This document shows positions 45,154 through 52,884 of a stretch of DNA of 64,000 nt, piece after piece; within the stretch, counting starts at the first letter, position 1, and every line of letters begins with the position of its first letter. A program made the position numbers and the translations under genes. This DNA is from an uncultured Ruminococcus sp. (GTDB lineage: Bacteria; Bacillota; Clostridia; Oscillospirales; Ruminococcaceae), in contig NZ_CAKSNX010000003.1 in NCBI RefSeq assembly GCF_934476685.1, positions 1 to 64,000 of the forward strand, written 5' to 3'. The notes under the pieces were generated by a model, which saw only the letters and a list, made by a program, of their open reading frames with translations, did no database searches and was not told the DNA's origin.

Positions 45154-46995
45154 TCAGGTCTTTACGCCTGCGAACTGCGTCTGATAAAGCTTATAGTAGC
45201 AGCCCTTTCGCGCAAGCAGTTCTTCGTGGTTTCCTGCTTCGGCTACCCTGCCGTCATCTATGACCACGATCTTGTCTGCATCTCTGATAGTGGAAAGTCT
45301 GTGCGCTATGATAAGGCTGGTGCGGTTTTTCATCAGCGCTACCATTGCCGACTGGATATGCATTTCCGTTCTTGTATCAACGCTTGAAGTAGCCTCGTCA
45401 AGAATAAGTATCTTCGGGTCGGCAAGCACCGCTCTTGCTATGGAGAGCAGCTGTCTTTGTCCCTGCGAAAGGTTTGAACCGCCCTCGGAAAGCTGTGTAT
45501 CATAGCCGTCCGGCAGACGTTCAATAAACTCGTCCGCATTTGCAAAGGCTGCGGCATTCTTTATCTCTTCACGAGTTGCGTCCTCCCTGCCGTAGCGGAT
45601 ATTTTCCTCTATGCTGTCGGAGAAAAGGACTGTGTCCTGCAAAACTATTGCGATAGCTTTTCTCAGCTTGTCTTTCGGTATATCGTAAATGCTTTCGCCG
45701 TCTATGGTTATCTCACCCGAATCTATATTATAAAATCTTGTGAGAAGATTTACGATAGTGGTCTTTCCCGAACCCGTTGCGCCGACTATGGCTATTTTCT
45801 GTCCTGCCTTAACGTCAAGGTCAAGTCCTTTAAGCACCGGCTTTTCTGGAACATAGCTGAAATTTATGCTGCTGAAATTTATATCTCCACGAACGTTCTG
45901 CGTTTCAAAATCAGCCTTGCCGTTATCCTCTTCCCTGTCAGCCTCCATAACGTCAAAGATACGCTCTGCACCTGCTATGGCAGTCTGAATGTTCGCATAC
46001 TGGTTGGCGATTTCGTTGATAGGACGTGAGAACTGCTTTGAATACAGTATGAATGCCTGAATAGTACCAATGGTGATAGAACCCTTTATAGCGAGCCAGC
46101 CGCCGAATGCGGCAATAAGGATAAAGCCGAGGTTGGATATTACGTTCATGCATGGTCCCATTACTCCGCCGAATATCTGCGCTTTTATAGCACAGGTCTT
46201 TAACTCGTCGGACATTCCTCTGAATCGGTCGATAGAATCCTGCTCCTTGTTGTATGCCACAACAGTTTTATAGCCGACTACCATTTCCTCAACATGACCG
46301 TTGAGCTGACCTAAAAGTATCTGCTGCTTTACAAAATACTTTTTCATATACTTTGTCAGAAATCCCGAAACCGCAATAGTCAGGAAAATAGTTGACAATG
46401 ATATGAGCGTAAGCAGCGGCGAGTATATCATCATTATTATCAGCGAACCGATTATGGTAAGCACACCCGATATGAGCGAACCGATAGACTGTGAAATAGT
46501 TGTAGAGATATTTTCCACGTCATTTGTCATTCGGCTCATTATATCGCCGTGGCGGTGAGTATCGAGATACTTTATCGGCAGGCGGACAAGGTTTTCAAAG
46601 AGGTCGTGACGCATGGTCTTTACTGTGAACTGTGAAAGCTTTGCGGAGAACAGCGCCTGCATATAGGTGAAAACAGATGACGCTGCATACACTATGCCAA
46701 GTATGACAAGTGTCTTTCCCATACCTGCAAAATCGACCTCTGCACCGTTTTTATCTATTTTTATAAAGTCCAGCGCTTTCTGCTGAAGTGACGGAGCGGC
46801 AAGTCCGAGAACGGTTATGATAAGCATAACGCCTATCAGTCCGAAAAACAGATACTTGTTCTTTCCGATATAAGCTATAAGCTTTTTGAGCGTTGCCTTT
46901 GCGTCCTTTGGCTTTTCAGCTGTCAATATCGCTCCGTGCGGACCGCCCGGTCCTTTTTTCGGTCCTCCCGGACCCATTGGTGGCATTGGGGGCAT
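45154..46995 (-). CDS. ABC exporter subunit 2 (membrane plus ATPase)
   Basis: A 613-residue half-transporter with six membrane helices (residues about 50-330), then an ABC domain with Walker A IVGATGSGKTTIVNLL, signature LSQGQRQLLSIARA and Walker B KILILDEATSSVDTRTE. An unusual Pro/Gly/Met-rich N-terminus (MPPMPPMGPGGPKKGPGGPH) precedes the first helix. With the next gene it forms a heterodimeric exporter of the multidrug or lipid type. Its ATG overlaps the partner's stop by one base (TAATG), so they are coupled. RBS GGAGGTGAAGCGTA. Downstream of a MarR gene. Confidence 0.92.
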   Translation of the reverse strand: MPPMPPMGPGGPKKGPGGPHGAILTAEKPKDAKATLKKLIAYIGKNKYLFFGLIGVMLIITVLGLAAPSLQQKALDFIKIDKNGAEVDFAGMGKTLVILGIVYAASSVFTYMQALFSAKLSQFTVKTMRHDLFENLVRLPIKYLDTHRHGDIMSRMTNDVENISTTISQSIGSLISGVLTIIGSLIIMMIYSPLLTLISLSTIFLTIAVSGFLTKYMKKYFVKQQILLGQLNGHVEEMVVGYKTVVAYNKEQDSIDRFRGMSDELKTCAIKAQIFGGVMGPCMNVISNLGFILIAAFGGWLAIKGSITIGTIQAFILYSKQFSRPINEIANQYANIQTAIAGAERIFDVMEADREEDNGKADFETQNVRGDINFSSINFSYVPEKPVLKGLDLDVKAGQKIAIVGATGSGKTTIVNLLTRFYNIDSGEITIDGESIYDIPKDKLRKAIAIVLQDTVLFSDSIEENIRYGREDATREEIKNAAAFANADEFIERLPDGYDTQLSEGGSNLSQGQRQLLSIARAVLADPKILILDEATSSVDTRTEMHIQSAMVALMKNRTSLIIAHRLSTIRDADKIVVIDDGRVAEAGNHEELLARKGCYYKLYQTQFAGVKT

Positions 46996-48731
46996 TACGC
47001 TTCACCTCCTGTGGTTTTTACCTGCGAATTGTAGATATCCTTATAGACTTCGCAGCTTTCAAGTAATTTTTCATGACTGTCGCAGCCGACAAGCTTTCCA
47101 TGATCCAGCACGGCTATCCTGTCACAGTTCTTTACGCTGGCTATACGCTGTGCAATGGTTATAAATGTCGTTCCTGCAAGGGATTCATGGAGCTGTTTCT
47201 GCAGCTTTGCTTCTGTGCCTAAGTCGAGTGCAGAAGTTGAGTCGTCAAAAATGATTATCTCAGGCTTTTTAAGCACCGCTCTAGATATGGAAAGTCTTTG
47301 CTTCTGACCGCCAGAAAGCGACGCACCCTTTTCAGCTATCACGCTGTCATAAGCGTCGGGCATTTTTGAGATGAACTCGTCCGCCTGTGCGATCTCTGCG
47401 GCGGCTTTCACCTCGTCGGCTGATGCGCTTTCATCGCCCCACTTTATATTGTCTGCGGCAGTACCCGAAAACAGCTCGCTCTTCTGGAGGACTATGCCTA
47501 TCTTATCTCTCAGTTCATGAGTGTTAAGATCCTTTACGTTCACTCCGTCAACAAGGACTTCGCCCTCTGTACAGTCATAAAATCTTGGTATCAGATTTAC
47601 AAGCGAGGTCTTTCCAGAACCTGTTGCACCGAGGATAGCTATGTTCTCGCCCTTTCTGATATCAAGATCAAACCCGCTTATAACAGGTCTGCCCTTTGTA
47701 TCGGGATAGCTGAAAGATACATTTCTGAATGTTACCGTACCCTTTGTACCCTTTGTGCCGTTGTCAAGGCTGACAGTTCCGTCCTTTACGGCAGGCTCGG
47801 TTTCAAGGACTTCGTTTATTCTTCTTACAGACGCCATTGCTCTCGACACGGTCTGGAACATCATCGACATCATCATTACGCCCTGAAGTATTCTTGTGAG
47901 ATATGTAATAGCAGCCATTATCTCGCCGATCTTCATTTCCTGCGCCTGAGCCTGAAAACCGCCGATGATGATAACAGCCACCACCGAAATGTTCATTACC
48001 AGCATAAGCACAGGCTGGAGTATAGCCATAAGCTTCTGTACTTTCAGATTTGATTTCATAAGATCGCAGTTTGCTTTGTTGAAACGCTCCGACTCATAGT
48101 CCTCACGGACATATGCTTTTACAACTCTTGCGCCTGTTACATTTTCCTGCACGACTGAGTTTACATTATCAAGACGTTTCGCAACGATAGTGTAATAAGG
48201 GTCGGCTTTTTTCAGTACGATAAGCATTACCGCTATTTCGATAGGCAGCGCACAGACTATGATAAGTCCGAAATGCACGTCAAGCGTAAGCATCATGATT
48301 ATTCCGCCTATGAACATCAGCGAATCCCTCACCAGCATTCTCAGGCAGAAATCTATTACCTGCTGTATAGCTGTGATATCGGTAGTAAGCCTTGTTACAA
48401 GCGAACCTGTGGTGAATTTATCCGTCTGTTCAAAGGAAAGTCCCATTACCTTTGAAAAAACGTCAACTCGCAGATCCCTTGAAAAGCTCTGCGATGCAAC
48501 ACCGCTGAATGCGGACGCTGCGATTCCGCACGCTCCGCCGAATACAAGCAGCAGCATCATAAGCACACCTGTTCGTATGATAACGCTCATATTCTGCGCC
48601 AGAACTCCGTCGTCAACTATCTGCGACATAAGCTTAGGCTGGAGCAGATCCATCAAAACTTCACCCACCATTGTCAGCGGAGCAAGCAGCGCAAAGAGCG
48701 CATAGGGTTTAAGGTATTTTAACAGTTTCAA
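46995..48731 (-). CDS. ABC exporter subunit 1 (membrane plus ATPase)
   Basis: A 578-residue half-transporter: six helices in residues 1-300, then Walker A ILGATGSGKTSLVNLI, signature LSGGQKQRLSISRA and Walker B EIIIFDDSTSALDLGTE. In the Walker B region the usual Glu is Asp (IFDDSTS), as found in the degenerate partner of heterodimeric exporters. The start is TTG 48731 behind AAAGGACGATGAATGA. It follows the MarR-type regulator by 36 bases and is coupled to the second subunit. Confidence 0.92.
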   Translation of the reverse strand: MKLLKYLKPYALFALLAPLTMVGEVLMDLLQPKLMSQIVDDGVLAQNMSVIIRTGVLMMLLLVFGGACGIAASAFSGVASQSFSRDLRVDVFSKVMGLSFEQTDKFTTGSLVTRLTTDITAIQQVIDFCLRMLVRDSLMFIGGIIMMLTLDVHFGLIIVCALPIEIAVMLIVLKKADPYYTIVAKRLDNVNSVVQENVTGARVVKAYVREDYESERFNKANCDLMKSNLKVQKLMAILQPVLMLVMNISVVAVIIIGGFQAQAQEMKIGEIMAAITYLTRILQGVMMMSMMFQTVSRAMASVRRINEVLETEPAVKDGTVSLDNGTKGTKGTVTFRNVSFSYPDTKGRPVISGFDLDIRKGENIAILGATGSGKTSLVNLIPRFYDCTEGEVLVDGVNVKDLNTHELRDKIGIVLQKSELFSGTAADNIKWGDESASADEVKAAAEIAQADEFISKMPDAYDSVIAEKGASLSGGQKQRLSISRAVLKKPEIIIFDDSTSALDLGTEAKLQKQLHESLAGTTFITIAQRIASVKNCDRIAVLDHGKLVGCDSHEKLLESCEVYKDIYNSQVKTTGGEA

Positions 48732-48767
48732 TCATTCATCGTCCTTTCGGATCATATTTTTTACGGT

Positions 48768-49286
48768 TCAGACTCCGTTCTCGACCATATTGGTCAGCAT
48801 CTTTTTCAGCAGCCTGCACATATATTCCTGCTCATCATCGGACAGACCTTCAAGCATCATATCTTCCGTTTCTCTGGATTTTTGCTTTATAAGGTCGTTG
48901 AGCTGTCTGCCCTTATCGGTAAGATACACCCTTACCTGCCGCATATCCTCCGAATCGTTCCTGCGGACAACAAGACCTTCCTGCTCCATTTTCACAACTG
49001 CGGCAGATATCGACGGCGCAGTAAGATGCGTCAGCTTTGAAAGCTGCAGCTGTGTGATGCCGTCACTGCGTTCAAGATGAAAAAGTATATGCCTGCTGCC
49101 CTTTGAAACACCTCTGCCTGTGGTGAACTTATCTATCCCCGCAGATACATTGATATCAAAAAGCCTGCTCAGGTCATTTATATACATTGACGGCTTTGCG
49201 TCCTCCTTAGTGAGAAGATGCTTTGCACGCTCCTTCATCGCCTGCTTGTCAAGACATTTATCTCTGTGATCTCTCAAACCATTCAC
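48768..49286 (-). CDS. MarR-family regulator of the ABC exporter operon
   Basis: A 172-residue winged-helix repressor. The DNA-binding part is HLTAPSISAAVVKMEQEGLVVRRNDSEDMRQVRVYLTDKG (quoted in part), with the wing Arg/Asp set of MarR proteins. It is first in a three-gene operon with the exporter and has a palindromic operator at 49296. Regulation of the exporter by an unknown ligand is inferred. ATG 49286 follows GAGGTGA. Confidence 0.92.
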   Translation of the reverse strand: MNGLRDHRDKCLDKQAMKERAKHLLTKEDAKPSMYINDLSRLFDINVSAGIDKFTTGRGVSKGSRHILFHLERSDGITQLQLSKLTHLTAPSISAAVVKMEQEGLVVRRNDSEDMRQVRVYLTDKGRQLNDLIKQKSRETEDMMLEGLSDDEQEYMCRLLKKMLTNMVENGV

Positions 49287-49295
49287 CTCATCTTT

Positions 49296-49324
49296 CTAAT
49301 TAATTAGTTTTCTAACTAATTATA
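49296..49324 (-). promoter_or_regulatory. MarR operator and -10 region
   Basis: CTAATTAATTAG (49296-49307) is a 12-base palindrome, followed by TTTTCTAACTAATTATA (49308-49324), giving a second half-site. On the minus strand TATAAT lies at 49324-49319. Binding here would block the operon promoter. Confidence 0.68.
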
Positions 49325-49385
49325 TCAGCCTGCTGTGACCATTTTAAGCACAATTTTATGAATTTTTTATTTCAGACAAAAAGAA

Positions 49386-49419
49386 AGCCGCACATCAGCC
49401 ATAAAGCTTTTGTGCGGCT
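49386..49419 (-). terminator. terminator after rnr
   Basis: AGCCGCACA and TGTGCGGCT form a perfect 9-base stem around a 16-base loop, followed by TTCTTTTT on the minus strand. Confidence 0.88.
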
Positions 49420-49435
49420 CAATAAATATCTTTAA

Positions 49436-51577
49436 TTACTGAATATCTTCATAGAGATCCTTTTCACGATCGGCTCTCTCAAAATCTATCTTTCCCGAAT
49501 TTACATTTGCGTTAAGAACCTTGACGGCTATCTTATCTCCCACACGATATTCCTTGCCTGTGCTGAAATTTTTCAGATAAGTCATTCCGTCAGACTCATA
49601 AAATCCCTCGCCGAGATTATCCGTATGGAGAAGTCCCTCGCAGGTATTTGGCAGCATAACGAAAAGTCCGAAATCCGTTACCGAGCTTATAACGCCCTCA
49701 AAAGTTTCCCCTATCTTTTCAAGCATATATTCAGCCTTATAGCAGTCCTCACAGCTGCGCTCCACCTGCATAGCTTTCAGCTCAGTTTCAGAGGACTGAT
49801 CCGCAGAGGCATAGACGAACTTATTGAACTTCGTGCGGCATTCCTCAGCCGTCATTCCATTCAGAAAAGCTGACATTATCCTATGGATAGTGAGGTCGGG
49901 GTAACGTCTTATAGGTGACGTGAAATGTGCATAGTCATCAAGGACAAGTCCGAAATGTCCCAGCGGTTCTGTATCATACCTCGCCTTTGACATACTTCTC
50001 AGCACAACATTGTTCATTATCATCTCGATAGGCGTATCCTTTGTTTTTTCAAGTATTGCAGCCATATCAGACGGCTTTGCATCGTCGCCCAGAACATACT
50101 GAACGTTAAGGTTCGCAAGTATCTCTTTAAGTCCCTCCAGCTTTTCGGCAGTAGGCGGCTCATGGACTCTGTACACAAAAGGCAGCTCGTTTTCAAGACC
50201 AAACCTAGCAGCACACTCATTTGCCGCAAGCATAAAGTCCTCTATCATCTCTTCGCTCTCGCCCCTTGTTCTCGCATAAACTCCCACGCAGATATCACGC
50301 TCGTCTATGGCAAGCTTGCTTTCGGCAGTTTCAAGCTGCGGAGCGCCTCTCGACAGCTTTTTCGCTTTCAGTATATCCGCAAGCTCTTTCATCAGCGGTA
50401 TGCAGTCCATTACCTCGGCATACTTTTCGCAATTTTCCTTTGAGTTATAGCCTGCAAGAAGATCGTTTATTTCAGAATAAACACCCTTTACCCTTGAACG
50501 GATAACGGATTTTGCAAACTTATAATCAACGATATTTCCGTTTTTATCAAAATTGCAAAGGCAGGAAAAAGCAAGTCTGTCCTCCTGCGGATTAAGCGAA
50601 CATATGCCGTTTGAAAGCTCCTTCGGCAGCATCGGTATTACCCTGTTTGCATAATAAACACTTGTACCTCTTGAAAAAGCCTCGTTATCAAGCTGCGATC
50701 TCGGGGTAACATAATATGAAACGTCTGCGATATGAACTCCCAGCAGATAACCGTTTTCAGTCTTTTCAACAGATATAGCGTCATCTATATCCTTTGTGTC
50801 CGCTCCGTCAATGGTGAAAATAGGCTTGTCCCTAAGATCAAGTCTGTTCGGCAGCTCTGCGGCTATCTTTCCGTAGTCCGAAACATTTTTCGCTTCATAT
50901 ATGACCTCAGGGGGAAATGCAGGGGTAAGTCCGTTGACTTCAAGTATTCCCATTGCGCAGACCGCAGCTTTCATAGAACTTCCGTAGCAAGAAACGATAG
51001 AACATTTATGCTCGCTGTGGCGGTCCCCTCTTTCGGTTATCTCAGCCATTACCTTGTCGCCCTCGTGCAGTTCAAGTCCCATAGGGTTTTCAAATCTCAG
51101 AGCGTATTTTGAAAGAGTATCCGGCATTATTTTAAGCTCGCCGAACTCGCTGACTATCTCGCCGGTAAACTTGTTGAACTTCTCTTCCGCTATCCTTACT
51201 ACCTCGCCCTCTGGAGAATCTCCCCTTGACTCGGTAAGTCTTACAAGCACGATATCCTTAGGCATTGCGCCATGCAGTCTTTTGCCTGGGATAAATATTT
51301 CCTCTCCGGTATCAACATTTTTTACAAATCCGAAGCTTTTATGAAGTCTTGTGACCTCACATTTTTTCAGCTTTTTAAGATCCACAAGGGTAAAGCCGTA
51401 CTTGCTTTCGATTATCTCGCCCTTTGCTTTCATTTTGTCCACAGTGCGGACGAATTTATCAAAATCGAATTTCTTGTTTCTGCAAGCCTTTGTAAGCTCC
51501 TTGAACGTCACAGGCTTTTTACCCGACGCTTTGAGCTTGTTATATATCATTTTTCTGTAATCAGTTTTCACAGGCAT
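49436..51577 (-). CDS. rnr: ribonuclease R
   Basis: A 713-residue 3'-5' exoribonuclease. Two N-terminal cold-shock/winged parts, an RNB catalytic domain with the aspartate cluster in DLRDKPIFTIDGADTKDIDDAI (quoted in part), the ADVSYYVTPRSQLDNEAFSRGTSVYYANRVIPMLP-type region (in part), and a C-terminal S1 domain (GEVISS-like, EGVISSVTDFGLFVMLPNTCEGL in part). It degrades structured RNA and defective mRNA. Usually next to secG and smpB; here secG is upstream with a GNAT gene between. ATG 51577 follows GGAGGCAG. Confidence 0.96.
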   Translation of the reverse strand: MPVKTDYRKMIYNKLKASGKKPVTFKELTKACRNKKFDFDKFVRTVDKMKAKGEIIESKYGFTLVDLKKLKKCEVTRLHKSFGFVKNVDTGEEIFIPGKRLHGAMPKDIVLVRLTESRGDSPEGEVVRIAEEKFNKFTGEIVSEFGELKIMPDTLSKYALRFENPMGLELHEGDKVMAEITERGDRHSEHKCSIVSCYGSSMKAAVCAMGILEVNGLTPAFPPEVIYEAKNVSDYGKIAAELPNRLDLRDKPIFTIDGADTKDIDDAISVEKTENGYLLGVHIADVSYYVTPRSQLDNEAFSRGTSVYYANRVIPMLPKELSNGICSLNPQEDRLAFSCLCNFDKNGNIVDYKFAKSVIRSRVKGVYSEINDLLAGYNSKENCEKYAEVMDCIPLMKELADILKAKKLSRGAPQLETAESKLAIDERDICVGVYARTRGESEEMIEDFMLAANECAARFGLENELPFVYRVHEPPTAEKLEGLKEILANLNVQYVLGDDAKPSDMAAILEKTKDTPIEMIMNNVVLRSMSKARYDTEPLGHFGLVLDDYAHFTSPIRRYPDLTIHRIMSAFLNGMTAEECRTKFNKFVYASADQSSETELKAMQVERSCEDCYKAEYMLEKIGETFEGVISSVTDFGLFVMLPNTCEGLLHTDNLGEGFYESDGMTYLKNFSTGKEYRVGDKIAVKVLNANVNSGKIDFERADREKDLYEDIQ

Positions 51578-51607
51578 CTGCCTCCATTCCCATTTAATAT
51601 AGTATAT

Positions 51608-52381
51608 CTAAAATTCTTCCTGTCTGTATTCCAGTGCAGTATATTTATCCTTAAAAACAAAACCGCATTTTTCAGCTATCCTGCGGGACATTTCATTTCT
51701 TGCGTCCCAATGAGGTCTTGCGCCACGTCTTACGCATTCCAGCAGAAAGGCTGCGGCGCATATCTTTGCCAGACCTTTTCTGCGGTATTCAGGCGCAGTA
51801 GCTACCTCTATCTCAAAGCCTTTGCTGTAATAGGTATAGCATGAACAGCCGCTTAATATCTCGCCGTTCTTTGTCATAACATATCCGAAGGCTTTATGAG
51901 AGAACTCCCACCAGTCCTTAAAATTGGACACAAATGCAGCCGACCAGTCATTTTCCTTTGCTTTATTATAGTATGCCTCGTTAATAAGTTCAAGCCTGCA
52001 TTCGGCAAGGTCTGAAATTTTTTCCTTTATCTCTTCAAGCTTTTTGGTATCGAACCCGTCTTTCGGGGCGGACATATGATATCTGTCTGTAACAAAAAGC
52101 CTGCTGTCCTCTTTCAGAAGTGCGTCAGTCCATTCCTTGTTCTGCGGAACATACACCGCATTCTTATTATTCCTGCCCAGTATGACAGCCTCTTTCGCAA
52201 AGTTCTCATCACCCGCACAGAAATAAAAATCCCCCGAAACTATAACTGCGCTGTTCGGCACATCTATATTATCGCTGTAAGCGTCGCCGTATATCCCCTC
52301 GAAATAAGTTGAAAGCACCGAATCGTCAAAGCTTTCAAAAAGCGGTACAAGTCTTTCCGCAATACCGTTCGCACAATACAT
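51608..52381 (-). CDS. GNAT acetyltransferase (GNAT_acetyltran-type)
   Basis: About 257 residues from ATG 52381; GTG 52387 sits inside the RBS region. The C-terminal GNAT fold is seen from IEVATAPEYRRKGLAKICAAAFLL (acetyl-CoA loop RRKGLA) to the RIAEKCGFVFKD segment. The N-terminal half (residues 1-120) is a different, less conserved domain. The arrangement is that of the two-domain GNAT_acetyltran family. Substrate is not clear. It lies between secG and rnr, where it is not normally found, so it may be an insertion. Confidence 0.85.
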   Translation of the reverse strand: MYCANGIAERLVPLFESFDDSVLSTYFEGIYGDAYSDNIDVPNSAVIVSGDFYFCAGDENFAKEAVILGRNNKNAVYVPQNKEWTDALLKEDSRLFVTDRYHMSAPKDGFDTKKLEEIKEKISDLAECRLELINEAYYNKAKENDWSAAFVSNFKDWWEFSHKAFGYVMTKNGEILSGCSCYTYYSKGFEIEVATAPEYRRKGLAKICAAAFLLECVRRGARPHWDARNEMSRRIAEKCGFVFKDKYTALEYRQEEF

Positions 52382-52455
52382 TTTCACACTCTCCTTACCT
52401 TTTCTATACTCTTTTATACTAAAAATTCACTCTGCCGTGACCTGTTTATTACAAT

Positions 52456-52479
52456 GAAAAAGCCCTGCTTATGCAGGGC
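52456..52479 (-). terminator. terminator after secG
   Basis: GCCCTGC and GCAGGGC form a 7-base stem with a 4-base loop and run into TTTTTCATTG on the minus strand, seven bases after the secG stop. Confidence 0.85.
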
Positions 52480-52485
52480 CTCTTA

Positions 52486-52743
52486 TTACTTTGCCATGAT
52501 CTGATGTACTATGCTTACACCTAATGTTACCACAAAAAGAATGATAGCACAAACTCTTGTAAGTCGGTTAAGCTTAGCGTCACGAGTGTTTCCTGTATTC
52601 TTGCCGTAGAAAGAATCATTATAACCGCCGCCGATAGCAGATGTAAGACCCTGCTCCTTGGATTCCTGAACAAGTACGACCAAAATAATAACTATGCTTG
52701 CAAGTGCCAGAAGAACTCCGGCTGCAATCTCAATACCTGACAT
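52486..52743 (-). CDS. secG: SecG protein-export subunit
   Basis: An 85-residue two-helix membrane protein. Helix 1 spans IEIAAGVLLALASIVIILVV and helix 2 spans RVCAIILFVVTLGVSIVHQ. The conserved LVQESKEQGLTSAIGGG cytosolic loop of SecG/preprotein translocase subunits is present. It works with SecY/SecE at the inner membrane. ATG 52743 is preceded by GGAGGAGCATTTAAT. Confidence 0.95.
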   Translation of the reverse strand: MSGIEIAAGVLLALASIVIILVVLVQESKEQGLTSAIGGGYNDSFYGKNTGNTRDAKLNRLTRVCAIILFVVTLGVSIVHQIMAK

Positions 52744-52841
52744 ATTAAATGCTCCTCCAAAAAATAATCATTTTGAACATTATATCATACTTTTTCCAAA
52801 ATTGCAAGGGCTATTTGCGATTTTTACGATTTTTTATTCAA

Positions 52842-52873
52842 AAAGCTCCCCGCAAAGAACTGCGGAGAGCTTT
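52842..52873 (-). terminator. terminator after the 837-residue surface protein gene
   Basis: On the minus strand AAAGCTCTCCGCA and TGCGGGGAGCTTT pair over 13 places with one T-G pair around a 6-base loop and run into TTGAATA. Confidence 0.88.
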
Positions 52874-52884
52874 CGACAGACAGA

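Noticed and set aside
51608..52387. GNAT gene as antibiotic acetyltransferase
   Set aside because: The fold is GNAT, but nothing in the sequence points to an antibiotic substrate.
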